NCBI GenBank assembly: GCA_030428695.1
Contig: JAUIEM010000433.1
Location: 1-7,767 of the forward strand
Source of the DNA: a bacterium
GTDB lineage: Bacteria; Planctomycetota; J058; JAJDCP01
Direction: 5' to 3'
Length of the DNA: 7,767 bases
The position numbers and the translations under genes are program-made. Shown here piece by piece: positions 1 to 6,304 of the stretch (the stretch's first letter is position 1; each line of letters begins with the position of its first letter). Under the pieces are notes generated by a model. The model was not told the DNA's origin, searched no databases, and worked only from the letters and a program-made list of their open reading frames with translations.

Positions 1-860
1 GGCCGGCCGACGCACTCCTGCCAGGCGTCGAGCACCGGCTCCTGGTCCTCGTCGAGGGTGCAGCCGGCGGAGGCGAGGAAGCCGGCGGGGCTGCTGCCGC
101 CGATGCCGTAGACCACGTGGTCGAAGGCGCGGTCGCCGCCTTCGGCGAAGGTCACCCAGGGCCGGCCGTCGCGCTCCTCGACGGCGCTCACGTTCGACTC
201 CCGCCGCACCTCGATGCCGTCGGCGGCCTCCTCCTCGGCGAGGAGCTTCGCGTTCATCGGGTTGAGGCGGTGGAACTCCGCGCGTCGGTAGGACAGCACG
301 ACCCGGCCCCGATCGCTGAGGCTCAGGGCGTACTCGACCGCGGAGTTGCCGCCGCCGACGACCAGGATGTCCCGGTCCTCCGCCGGCAGCTCGTTGACGT
401 CGAACCAGACCGCGTTCTTGCGCAGGGCCGCCGGGATCTTGCGGTAGTAGTCGGGGCGGTTCGGCTTGCCCATGCGGCCGATCGCGATCGCGACGATGCC
501 CGCGGAGAAGCTGACGTCGCCCGCCGAGACCGTGAAGCGCTCGCCGTCGTGGGTGATCGAGTCGACGCCCGCGCCGGTGCGGATGTCGATCGCGTAGGTC
601 GCGATCAGCTCGTCCATCACCTCGAGGAAGTGGTCCTTGGAGGTGTCGCGGAAGCACAGCACCCCGGCGCAGATCGCCTCCTGGCCCTTGTACTCCGCGT
701 CGACGCGCTTGTGATCGGGGTAGAAGCGACGGATCGCGGCGCTGTGCTCGTCACCCTTCTCGAGCACGAGCACCGTGCCGAGCTCGTGGTAGCGGGCCTC
801 CGCGGCGACGCTCAGACCCGCGGGTCCGGCGCCGACGACCAGGACATCGAAGCTCTCCAT
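1..860 (-). CDS. FAD/NAD(P)-binding thioredoxin-reductase-like oxidoreductase (YpdA-like), C-terminus cut off by window edge
   Basis: This gene encodes a probable cytosolic flavoprotein of the pyridine nucleotide-disulfide reductase superfamily, which moves electrons from NAD(P)H through FAD to an unknown acceptor. In the 286 visible residues, an N-terminal FAD-binding Rossmann motif GAGPAG lies at 10-15. A second dinucleotide motif GGGNSAVE lies at 169-176, followed by YRR at 191-193, typical of an NADP(H) pocket. A GIGGSSP stretch at 252-258 resembles the conserved second FAD contact. The CxxC redox centre of true thioredoxin reductase is absent from the visible part. Instead a Cx4C pair (C64, C69) is present in the first domain. 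The overall pattern best fits YpdA-like or unassigned NAD(P)-binding oxidoreductases, usually about 320 residues, so perhaps 40 residues are missing beyond base 1. The ATG at 860 has a strong GGAGGA ribosome site (865-870). It lies 15 bases after the hydrolase stop, so the two are probably one operon. The substrate is unknown. Confidence 0.85.
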   Translation of the reverse strand, partial: MESFDVLVVGAGPAGLSVAAEARYHELGTVLVLEKGDEHSAAIRRFYPDHKRVDAEYKGQEAICAGVLCFRDTSKDHFLEVMDELIATYAIDIRTGAGVDSITHDGERFTVSAGDVSFSAGIVAIAIGRMGKPNRPDYYRKIPAALRKNAVWFDVNELPAEDRDILVVGGGNSAVEYALSLSDRGRVVLSYRRAEFHRLNPMNAKLLAEEEAADGIEVRRESNVSAVEERDGRPWVTFAEGGDRAFDHVVYGIGGSSPAGFLASAGCTLDEDQEPVLDAWQECVGR

Positions 861-875
861 CGGTTCCTCCGGCGC

Positions 876-1715
876 TCAAGCCGGCCCGAAGCGGCCGCGC
901 TCGTCCTGCGCGACGCGGGCCTGGGCGACCTCGGGGTCGTGGGTGAAAAACAGGGAGCCGCCGCGGGCGAGCAGATCTTCGAGCAGCCTGCGCTTCTCGT
1001 CGATCAACAGCTCGGGGTAGCGGTCGTAGCCCATCGTGATCGGCAGGTGCATCCAGGGCCGCCCGGGGATCAGGTCGCTCGCGAACACCAGCGGCCCGTC
1101 GGGCGTCGAGAGCTCCGTCAGCATCAGCCCGGGGGTGTGCCCGGCGCTGAAGTGGAAGCGGTAGCCGGCGCCGAGGGTGGGCGAGGTCTCGCCGTCGATC
1201 AGCTCGAGCCGGCCGCTGTCCCGGAGCAGCGGGACCAGCTCGGGGATGAACGAGGCGCGGTCGCGGGGATGCGGCGCGCAGGCCCGCTCCCAGGCTTCCC
1301 TGCCGACCAGGAAGCGGGCGCGCGGGAAGGCGAGGGCGTAGGGCGCCTCGTCGTCGGGCCGCGCCGCGAGCAGGCCGCCGGCGTGGTCGAAGTGCAGGTG
1401 GGAGAGCACGACGACGTCGACATCCTCCGGGGCGACGCCGAGGGCGGCGAGGTTTTCGAGCAGCACATGGCCATCCTCGACCACGCCGTAGCGCTGCTTG
1501 AGCTTGCGCGGGAAGAAGTCGCCGACGCCGGTCTCGAGCAGCACCGTGCGGCCGGAGCCCTCGCGCACGAGCAGCGCCCTGCAGGCGAGGTCGATGCGGT
1601 TCTGCGCGTCCGGCGGCGTCCAGCGCTGCCACAGCGCGCGCGGCGCGTTGCCGTACATCGCGCCGCCGTCGAGCTTCTGGCTGTTGCCGAGCACCGGGTG
1701 GAGGACCGTATCCAT
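876..1715 (-). CDS. MBL-fold (metallo-beta-lactamase superfamily) hydrolase
   Basis: This gene encodes a 279-residue protein with a complete binuclear metal site of the metallo-beta-lactamase superfamily. HLHFDH at 106-111 supplies H106, H108, D110 and H111. AGHTPG carries H193, FASDLIP carries D214, and FTHDP carries H259. There is no signal peptide, so it should act in the cytosol. The segment around [13 protein letters not shown] (151-163) and the YDRYPE stretch (230-235) recall the lactonase-like MBL hydrolases related to YtnP/AHL-lactonase types. That is a family resemblance only, and the substrate is unknown. The ATG at 1715 is preceded by GGAGG (1720-1724). The reading frame stays open much further upstream, but this is antisense to the oligopeptidase gene and reflects base composition, so the 1715 start is preferred. 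The gene heads a leftward unit with the reductase and is divergent from the oligopeptidase gene. A short hairpin (869-884) encloses its stop codon. Confidence 0.9.
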   Translation of the reverse strand: MDTVLHPVLGNSQKLDGGAMYGNAPRALWQRWTPPDAQNRIDLACRALLVREGSGRTVLLETGVGDFFPRKLKQRYGVVEDGHVLLENLAALGVAPEDVDVVVLSHLHFDHAGGLLAARPDDEAPYALAFPRARFLVGREAWERACAPHPRDRASFIPELVPLLRDSGRLELIDGETSPTLGAGYRFHFSAGHTPGLMLTELSTPDGPLVFASDLIPGRPWMHLPITMGYDRYPELLIDEKRRLLEDLLARGGSLFFTHDPEVAQARVAQDERGRFGPA

Positions 1716-1826
1716 GCTCCCTCCGCTTTTCCGTCCGTTGTACCGCGCACGCGCACTGGAAGCCAGAGCGAGGCGATTGCATCGCCGGCCCGGATCGACC
1801 ACACTACCTGCCGAGGAGAACCCGAG
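1716..1826. promoter_or_regulatory. Divergent intergenic region, likely holds promoters for both directions
   Basis: These 111 bases separate the starts of the leftward hydrolase-reductase unit and the rightward oligopeptidase gene, so promoters for both should lie here or just inside the genes. The only leftward -10-like element I see is TACAAC (minus strand, 1742-1737), without a convincing -35 at the right distance. No rightward sigma70-like pair is convincing. AGGAGA at 1814-1819 is the ribosome site for the rightward gene and GGAGG at 1720-1724 for the leftward one. A 15-bp palindrome lies within the region and is listed separately. Confidence 0.5.
1772..1786. promoter_or_regulatory. 15-bp palindrome, candidate operator
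   Basis: GGCGAT (1772-1777) and ATCGCC (1781-1786) form perfect inverted arms around a three-base centre TGC. The element is non-coding on both strands, 40 bases from the rightward start codon and 56 bases from the leftward one. Its size and symmetry suit a dimeric helix-turn-helix repressor or activator serving the divergent genes. No regulator is encoded nearby, and the function is inferred only from symmetry and position. Confidence 0.35.
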
Positions 1827-3872
1827 ATGCCCGAAGCGCCCCGCGCAACCCGCCGCCCGACGCGGCTCGAGGCGCACGGCCACGTGCGCGTGGACGACTA
1901 CTATTGGCTGCGCGAGCGCGAAGACCCGGAGGTGCGCGCCTACCTCGAAGCGGAGAACGCCTTCACCGAGGCCTGCACCTCCCACACCTCCGGCCTGCGC
2001 GAGCGGCTGTTCGAGGAGATCAAGGGCCGCATCCAGCAGACCGACCGCTCGGTGCCGTGGCGCAAGCGCGGCTGGTGCTACTACACCCGCTACGAGGACG
2101 GCCTGCAGTATCCGCTGCACTGCCGCCGGCGCGACGCCGAGGGCGCCGCCGAGGAGCTCCTGCTCGACGTCAACGCCCTCGCCGCCGGCCACTCCTACTG
2201 CGCCCTCGGCCGGCGCGCGGTCTCGCCGGACACCCACCTGCTCGCCTACGCGGTCGACTTCGTCGGGCGGCGCTTCTACACGGTGCGCTTCAAGGACCTG
2301 CGCACGGGAGAGGAGCTGCCGGATGTCATCGAGCGGGTGACCTCGAACTTCACCTGGGCGAGCGACAGCCGCACCCTGCTCTACACCCGCCAGCACCCCG
2401 AGACCCTGCGCTGGCACCGGATCCACCGCCACGTGCTCGGCGCGGAGGGTCCCGACCCGCTGGTGTACGAGGAGGAGGATCCGACCTTCAGCGTCCACGT
2501 CTTCCGCAGCCGCTCCGAGCAGCGGCTGCTGATCGTGAGCCACGCGACCCTGTCGAGCGAGGTCTGGAGCGTGCCGGCGGACGCTCCGGAGGAAGCGCCC
2601 CGCCTGTTCCACCGGCGCGAGCCCGGGCACGAGTGCATGGTCGACCACTTCGACGGCCGCTACTTCGTGCTGAGCAACGAGGGCGCCCGCAACTTCCGCC
2701 TCTGCGTCGCCCCCGAGGACGCGCGCGGACGCGACGACTGGGAGGAGCTCGTCGCGCACCGCGAGGACGTGCTGCTCGAGACCTTCGAGCTGTTCGATCG
2801 CTGCTACGTGCTACACGAGCGCCGCGCGGGGCTGGTGCAGCTGCGCATCGTGCCCTGGTCCGGGGTCGGCGAGCACTGCATCGACTTCGGCGAGGCGACC
2901 TACAGCGCCTGGATCAGCGCCAACCCCGAGCCGGAGAGCGAGCTCTTGCGCTTCGGCTTCACCTCGCTGACCACGCCGAGCTCGGTGTACGACTACCACA
3001 CCCTCAAGCGCACCCGCGTCCTGCTCAAGCGCGAGACCGTGCTCGGCCCCTTCGACCCGGCCGACTACGCCAGCGAGCGCCTCGAGGCCCGGGCGCCGGA
3101 CGGCGAGCGGGTGCCGATCTCGCTGGTCTACCGGCGCGACCGACGGAAGACCGGCCCCCAGCCGTTGCTCCTGTACGCCTACGGGGCCTACGGCTCGTCG
3201 ACCGACGCGAGCTTCAGCTCGAGCCGCCTCAGCCTGCTCGACCGCGGGCTGATCTTCGCGATCGCCCATGTCCGCGGGGGCGAGGAGCTCGGCAGGCGCT
3301 GGTACGAGCAGGGCCGCCTCGAGCACAAGGAGAACACCTTCTCCGACTTCGAGGCCTGCGCGGCGCACCTGTGCGAGACGGGCTACACCGCGCCCGAGGA
3401 GCTGGTGATCTGGGGCGGCAGCGCCGGCGGCCTGTTGGTCGGCGCGGTGCTCAACCGGCGCCCGGAGCTGTTCGCCGGGGCGATCGCCTCGGTGCCCTTC
3501 GTCGATGTGGTCACGACGATGCTCGACGACAGCATCCCCCTGACGACGGGGGAGTACGACGAGTGGGGCGATCCCCGCGAGGAGGAGGCGTACCGCCGGC
3601 TGCTGTCCTGGTCCCCCTACGACAACCTCGCCGCCCAGGCCTACCCGGCCCTGCTGGTCACCGCGGGCCTGCACGACTCCCAGGTGCAGTACTGGGAGCC
3701 GGCGAAGTACGTCGCGCGGCTGCGCACGCTGAAGACCGACGACCGGCAGCTGCTGCTGAAGACCGAGCTCGAGGCCGGCCACGGCGGGGTCTCGGGCCGC
3801 TACGAACGCTACCGCGAGCTCGCCTTCAAGTACGCCTTCCTGCTCGACGTGCTCGGGCTGACGGGGGAGTGA
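1827..3872 (+). CDS. ptrB: Oligopeptidase B (S9A serine peptidase)
   Basis: This gene encodes a 681-residue cytosolic serine oligopeptidase that cleaves short peptides after Arg or Lys. The length matches the family (about 680-690). The N-terminal part (about 1-70, including DDYYWLRE and the YLEAEN helix) leads into a seven-bladed beta-propeller (about 70-400) that gates access. The alpha/beta-hydrolase domain follows. The catalytic triad is visible: S532 in GGSAGG (529-535 reads WGGSAGG), D617 in GLHDSQV and H652 in EAGHGG. These fall at the same numbers as in the E. coli enzyme. E576, which helps bind basic P1 side chains, is conserved in LTTGEYDEW, but its partner 578 is Asp rather than Glu. 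At the P2 pair, D460 is kept while 462 is Ser rather than Asp. No signal peptide is seen. The ATG at 1827 is chosen for its AGGAGA ribosome site (1814-1819) and the family N-terminus. The frame is open far upstream, but only as a composition artefact. The TraB/GumN gene follows after 64 bases. Confidence 0.96.
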   Translation: MPEAPRATRRPTRLEAHGHVRVDDYYWLREREDPEVRAYLEAENAFTEACTSHTSGLRERLFEEIKGRIQQTDRSVPWRKRGWCYYTRYEDGLQYPLHCRRRDAEGAAEELLLDVNALAAGHSYCALGRRAVSPDTHLLAYAVDFVGRRFYTVRFKDLRTGEELPDVIERVTSNFTWASDSRTLLYTRQHPETLRWHRIHRHVLGAEGPDPLVYEEEDPTFSVHVFRSRSEQRLLIVSHATLSSEVWSVPADAPEEAPRLFHRREPGHECMVDHFDGRYFVLSNEGARNFRLCVAPEDARGRDDWEELVAHREDVLLETFELFDRCYVLHERRAGLVQLRIVPWSGVGEHCIDFGEATYSAWISANPEPESELLRFGFTSLTTPSSVYDYHTLKRTRVLLKRETVLGPFDPADYASERLEARAPDGERVPISLVYRRDRRKTGPQPLLLYAYGAYGSSTDASFSSSRLSLLDRGLIFAIAHVRGGEELGRRWYEQGRLEHKENTFSDFEACAAHLCETGYTAPEELVIWGGSAGGLLVGAVLNRRPELFAGAIASVPFVDVVTTMLDDSIPLTTGEYDEWGDPREEEAYRRLLSWSPYDNLAAQAYPALLVTAGLHDSQVQYWEPAKYVARLRTLKTDDRQLLLKTELEAGHGGVSGRYERYRELAFKYAFLLDVLGLTGE

Positions 3873-3904
3873 GTCCTCGCGGGGCCCCGGTCGCGCATGG
3901 TAGA

Positions 3905-3929
3905 CTCCGGCCTGCAACGCCCACCGGAG
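3905..3929 (+). repeat. Inverted repeat covering the ribosome site of the TraB/GumN gene
   Basis: CTCCGG (3905-3910) is the exact complement of CCGGAG (3924-3929), with a 13-base loop. The right arm contains the GGAG of the downstream gene's ribosome site (GGAGA, 3926-3930, six bases before the ATG at 3937). In a transcript reading through from the oligopeptidase gene, the hairpin could partly mask that site. If transcription starts inside the gap, the left arm may be missing. Six base pairs in GC-rich DNA can arise by chance. Confidence 0.3.
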
Positions 3930-3936
3930 ATTCCCG

Positions 3937-4884
3937 ATGCGAACGACCCTGTTGACCGTCCTCTTGCTCTCTGCCCTCGTCTCCGCGCAGGAGATCGAGC
4001 CGACCGAGGCGCCCTTCCTGTGGCGCGTCGAGGGCGCCGAGGACCAGACCCCCAGCTACCTGTACGGCACCATCCACGTGCCCGACGAGCGCGTGCTCGC
4101 CCTGCCGGACAGCGTCGAAGAGGCGCTCGAAGCGGCGACCGCGCTGTACACCGAGCTGCCGATGGACATGAAGACCCAGATGGAGATGGTCGGCAAGCTG
4201 CAGCTCGGCGAGGGGCAGACCCTCAAGGACGTGCTGCCCCCCGAGCTGTACAAGCGGACGGAGAAGTTCATCACCGCGCTGGGCTTCCCGATGATGGGCT
4301 TCAACGGCTTCAAGATCTGGGCCGTGCAGATGACCCTGTCCCAGCTCGAGCAGATCAAGAAGGCGATGGAAGACGGAGGCGGCGGCGCGGCGGGTGTGCA
4401 GGCTCTCGACGCGGTGCTCTACGCCCGCGCCCAGGGAGAAGGCAAGGAAGTCGGCGGCCTCGAGACGATCGACGAGCAGGTCGGCATCTTCGACTCGGCC
4501 TCGCAGGAAGACCAGATCCTCGCCCTCGAGACGACCCTCGACCAGCTCGAGGCCGGCGAGGAGGGCGAAGATCCTCTCGAGGAGCTGATCCAGGTCTACC
4601 TGGCAGGCGAGCTCGATGCCCTGGTCGCGATGCTGGAAGCGGACGAGCTCGGCTCGGATGACCCGAAGATGGTCGAGTTCCGCGAAGCCCTGATCACCAA
4701 GCGCAACATCCTGATGGCCGAGCGCATGGCCGAGCACATGGCCGCGAACCCCGAGACCGCCTACTTCTTCGCGGTCGGCTGCCTGCACTACCCCGGCGAG
4801 GAGGGCATCCTCGCCCTGCTGCGCGAGGCCGGCTACACGGTCACCCGCGTCCAGCCCCCCGTCGCGGTCCCCGCCCCCGAGTAG
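3937..4884 (+). CDS. Exported TraB/GumN (TIKI-like) family protein
   Basis: This gene encodes a 315-residue protein with the hallmarks of the TraB/PrgY/GumN family, which shares its fold with TIKI metalloproteases. The first GxxH motif, GTIH (44-47), follows the YLY strand. A conserved Glu sits in YTELP (E73). The LETIDEQ segment spans 175-181, and an R-N pair lies in the KRNILMAERM helix. The second GxxH motif, GCLH (281-284), is in FFAVGCLHYPGEEG near the C-terminus. The two His and the Glu are the proposed metal or catalytic residues of TIKI-type enzymes. Activity of bacterial members is mostly unproven. A signal peptide is clear: MRTT, a hydrophobic core to about residue 15, then VSA|QE, so the mature protein begins near 18 and acts outside the cytoplasm. 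There is no lipobox and no further membrane segment. The middle (about 190-205) is very acidic. The ATG at 3937 has GGAGA six bases upstream. It lies 64 bases after the oligopeptidase gene, same strand, and may be co-transcribed. Confidence 0.88.
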   Translation: MRTTLLTVLLLSALVSAQEIEPTEAPFLWRVEGAEDQTPSYLYGTIHVPDERVLALPDSVEEALEAATALYTELPMDMKTQMEMVGKLQLGEGQTLKDVLPPELYKRTEKFITALGFPMMGFNGFKIWAVQMTLSQLEQIKKAMEDGGGGAAGVQALDAVLYARAQGEGKEVGGLETIDEQVGIFDSASQEDQILALETTLDQLEAGEEGEDPLEELIQVYLAGELDALVAMLEADELGSDDPKMVEFREALITKRNILMAERMAEHMAANPETAYFFAVGCLHYPGEEGILALLREAGYTVTRVQPPVAVPAPE

Positions 4885-4901
4885 AGCCCCGGCCTGCGCC
4901 G

Positions 4902-5573
4902 CTACAGCAGCGCGTCGACCAGCGCGAGCAGCGGCGCGGGCGCCGACAGGTCGTCGAGCAGCAGGTCGGGCGCGTGGGCGGCGAGGTCGGCGCGGCGAAA
5001 GCGCGAGCCGGTCGCGACCGCGACCGCCCGCTGGCCGTGGCGCCGGGCGACGGCGATGTCCGCGGGGGTGTCGCCGATGACCAGGGCGGGCACCTCCGGC
5101 CCGCAGCCCGCGCGCTCCCGCGCGACCGGCAGCAGGTCCTCCCGGCGCGCCGCATCGTCGCCGTAGGCGCCGCACACGAAGCGCTCCGCGAGCCCGTAGC
5201 GCTCGAGCTTGACGCGCGCGCCGCCCGCGCAGTTCCCGGTCAGGATGGCGAGGGTGACCGGCCGCGCGGCGAGGGCGTCGAGCAGGGCGTGCACCCCCGG
5301 CAGCACGGCCCCGCGCTCCCAGTCGCCCGCGATCGCCTCGAGATGCCCGAGGTACGCGGCCGCGAGCTCGTCGAGCAGCGCTTCGCGCGGCTCGACTCCG
5401 TGGCGCACCAGGGCTTCGCGGAAGATCGCCGGGTCGGTCTTGCCGTCGAGGGCCTGGCCGGCGAGGGCGTTCTGCCAGCCGAAGCGCTCGGCGAAGGTGC
5501 GTTCGACGGCCCGGCTGCCGAGCCCCCCGCAGCGGATCAGGGTGCCGTCGATGTCGAACAGCAGGAGCACCAC
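4902..5573 (-). CDS. HAD-superfamily hydrolase, phosphoglycolate-phosphatase-like
   Basis: This gene encodes a 223-residue cytosolic phosphatase-type HAD protein. Motif I is FDIDGT, with nucleophile D7 and acid/base D9. The helical C1 cap spans about 15-95 and includes the GLGSRAVERTF segment. Motif II is LTGN (T112), a motif III lysine is probably K122 in VKLERYGL, and motif IV is IGDTPADI (D168, D172). Order, length and cap type match the Gph/PGP-like subfamily, whose members dephosphorylate 2-phosphoglycolate or other small phosphoesters. The substrate here is not determined. Start choice: the frame also opens with a GTG at 5630, but that has no ribosome site and would add 19 unconserved residues before motif I. 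The GTG at 5573 has GAGG at 5581-5584, seven bases upstream, and puts motif I at the normal place. It is last in a leftward series, 78 bases after the membrane-protein gene, and converges with the TraB/GumN gene across 17 bases. Confidence 0.9.
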   Translation of the reverse strand: MVLLLFDIDGTLIRCGGLGSRAVERTFAERFGWQNALAGQALDGKTDPAIFREALVRHGVEPREALLDELAAAYLGHLEAIAGDWERGAVLPGVHALLDALAARPVTLAILTGNCAGGARVKLERYGLAERFVCGAYGDDAARREDLLPVARERAGCGPEVPALVIGDTPADIAVARRHGQRAVAVATGSRFRRADLAAHAPDLLLDDLSAPAPLLALVDALL

Positions 5574-5580
5574 GGGCCTA

Positions 5581-5584
5581 CCTC
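5581..5584 (-). promoter_or_regulatory. Ribosome binding site deciding the GTG start of the HAD gene
   Basis: On the minus strand this reads GAGG, seven bases before the GTG at 5573. No comparable site precedes the alternative in-frame GTG at 5630, so this site decides the shorter start. A second GTG codon at 5570 is possible but at a less favourable spacing of ten. Confidence 0.6.
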
Positions 5585-5589
5585 GAGCG

Positions 5590-5628
5590 GGGAAGCGCGG
5601 GCGGCTTCCGACGGGTCCGGAGCTTCCC
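5590..5628 (-). repeat. Inverted repeats with two competing left arms, between membrane-protein and HAD genes
   Basis: On the minus-strand transcript, GGGAAGC (5628-5622) and a second GGAAGC (5609-5604) can each pair with the single downstream arm GCTTCCC (5596-5590). The short version (5591-5596 with 5604-5609) has a 7-base loop and the long one has a 25-base loop. The structure ends five bases before the HAD ribosome site. There is no run of U after it, so a classical intrinsic terminator is unlikely. It could stabilise the end of the upstream message or affect HAD translation. Confidence 0.35.
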
Positions 5629-5651
5629 ACATCGCGGCCGGCGGCGCAAGC

Positions 5652-6245
5652 TCAGGGCTTGGCGGGCAGCGCCTCGAGCCAGGCGAGGACGTCCGGGGGT
5701 GGGCCCGAGATGCTGCCGCCGATGTCGAGCTCTTCCGGCGGCGGCCCGCCCTCGAGCAGGATGCGGCCGCAGACCATCCCGCGGGTGCGGTCGACCAGGG
5801 TGAGCAGGATGTCGTGGCGGAAGGCGCGCACGCCGGTCGCGGGGCGCGCGTCGTCGTGGCGGTACTCGTACGGCAGCTTCCGCTTCCGGTGGGCGCACAG
5901 GACGACGGTGCCGACCTCGTCCGGGCGGGTCGCCTGCAGCCCGGAGGGCAGGGCGAAGTGGAGGTCGTCGAGCATCGCCGGCTCGATGGTGACCTCGCCC
6001 CATCCGGCCCGGTGCTCGGTCACCGGCATCCGCACGAGCACGAGCTTGCCGGAGCGGTAGGCGGGGCCTTCGCCCCGGGGCAGGCCGTGGGCGACGTAGC
6101 CCTCGAGCTCCGGTGCGAAGCGCTCCCGTTGGGCCTCGCGGGCGCTGTAGCGGCCGGCGGCGACGAGCGCGGCGAGCAGCGCGGTCAGGACGGCGCCGGT
6201 GATGAGCAGCTTGCGGACGAGGTCGTTGCGTCGGTAGCGGGTCAT
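5652..6245 (-). CDS. Uncharacterised single-pass membrane-anchored protein
   Basis: I cannot assign this 197-residue protein to a named family. A basic start (MTRYRRNDLVRK) precedes one hydrophobic helix at about 12-31, predicting an N-in anchor with the rest, about 165 residues, outside the cytoplasm. There is no lipobox and no obvious signal-peptidase site. The exported part has a VGTVVLC strand (111-117), a KRKLPYEYR stretch (121-129), a second strand pair around ILLTLVDRTRGMVCGRILL (146-164) and a proline-rich GGPPPEE (166-172). These suggest a small beta-rich domain. Two cysteines (117, 159) could form a disulfide. No catalytic signature is recognised. The ATG at 6245 has a near-perfect AAGGAGG site (6259-6253). 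The frame continues further upstream, but only through the end of the ATP-binding gene in another frame. It lies 59 bases downstream of that gene and 78 bases upstream of the HAD gene. Confidence 0.8.
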   Translation of the reverse strand: MTRYRRNDLVRKLLITGAVLTALLAALVAAGRYSAREAQRERFAPELEGYVAHGLPRGEGPAYRSGKLVLVRMPVTEHRAGWGEVTIEPAMLDDLHFALPSGLQATRPDEVGTVVLCAHRKRKLPYEYRHDDARPATGVRAFRHDILLTLVDRTRGMVCGRILLEGGPPPEELDIGGSISGPPPDVLAWLEALPAKP

Positions 6246-6248
6246 GCG

Positions 6249-6294
6249 GGTTCCTCCTTGCCTCGCGACGTCTACGTCGGGGTTCGGAGGAACC
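6249..6294 (-). promoter_or_regulatory. Possible ribosome-site-masking RNA structure upstream of the membrane-protein gene
   Basis: On the transcript (minus strand), GGTTCCTCC (6294-6286) is an exact 9-base complement of GGAGGAACC (6257-6249), which contains the ribosome site of the gene starting at 6245. Nested in the 28-base loop, CGACG (6279-6275) and CGTCG (6270-6266) can form a 5-bp hairpin with a 4-base loop. A competing fold exists: GGTTC (6294-6290) can instead pair with GAACC (6285-6281) around CTCC, which would free the ribosome site. GGTTCC is also repeated immediately upstream (6300-6295). All pairings are read directly from the sequence. The regulatory role is inferred. Confidence 0.4.
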
Positions 6295-6304
6295 GGAACC
6301 GCGG

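Noticed and set aside
1737..1742. Minus-strand TACAAC as a -10 element for the MBL hydrolase.
   Set aside because: The position would suit a short leader, but the hexamer 17 bases upstream matches the -35 consensus at only two of six bases.
117..1826. The oligopeptidase reading frame stays open for about 570 codons upstream of its start, as if encoding a 1251-residue fusion.
   Set aside because: The extension is antisense to two well-supported genes (reductase and MBL hydrolase) and matches no domain. Long antisense open frames are expected at this GC content. The ATG at 1827 has a good ribosome site and the family N-terminus.
1716..2759. Minus-strand frame of the MBL hydrolase remains open upstream, suggesting a longer N-terminus.
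   Set aside because: The added part is antisense to oligopeptidase B, and the ATG at 1715 has a good ribosome site and a normal family length.
3880..3889. CGGGGCCCCG palindrome after the oligopeptidase stop as a terminator.
   Set aside because: It has no loop and no following T-run. It is more likely a composition effect.
3901..3906. TAGACT as a -10 element for the TraB/GumN gene.
   Set aside because: No -35-like hexamer at 16-18 bases upstream, and the lineage's promoter consensus is unknown.
4890..4901. CGGC-CTGC-GCCG hairpin in the 17-base convergent gap as a bidirectional terminator.
   Set aside because: Only four base pairs and no T-run on either side, so too weak to call.
3826..5175. 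Long minus-strand open frame opposite the TraB/GumN gene and out of frame with the HAD gene.
   Set aside because: The translation is low-complexity, rich in Arg, Gly and Leu, with no motifs. The plus strand has a clear signal peptide and family motifs.
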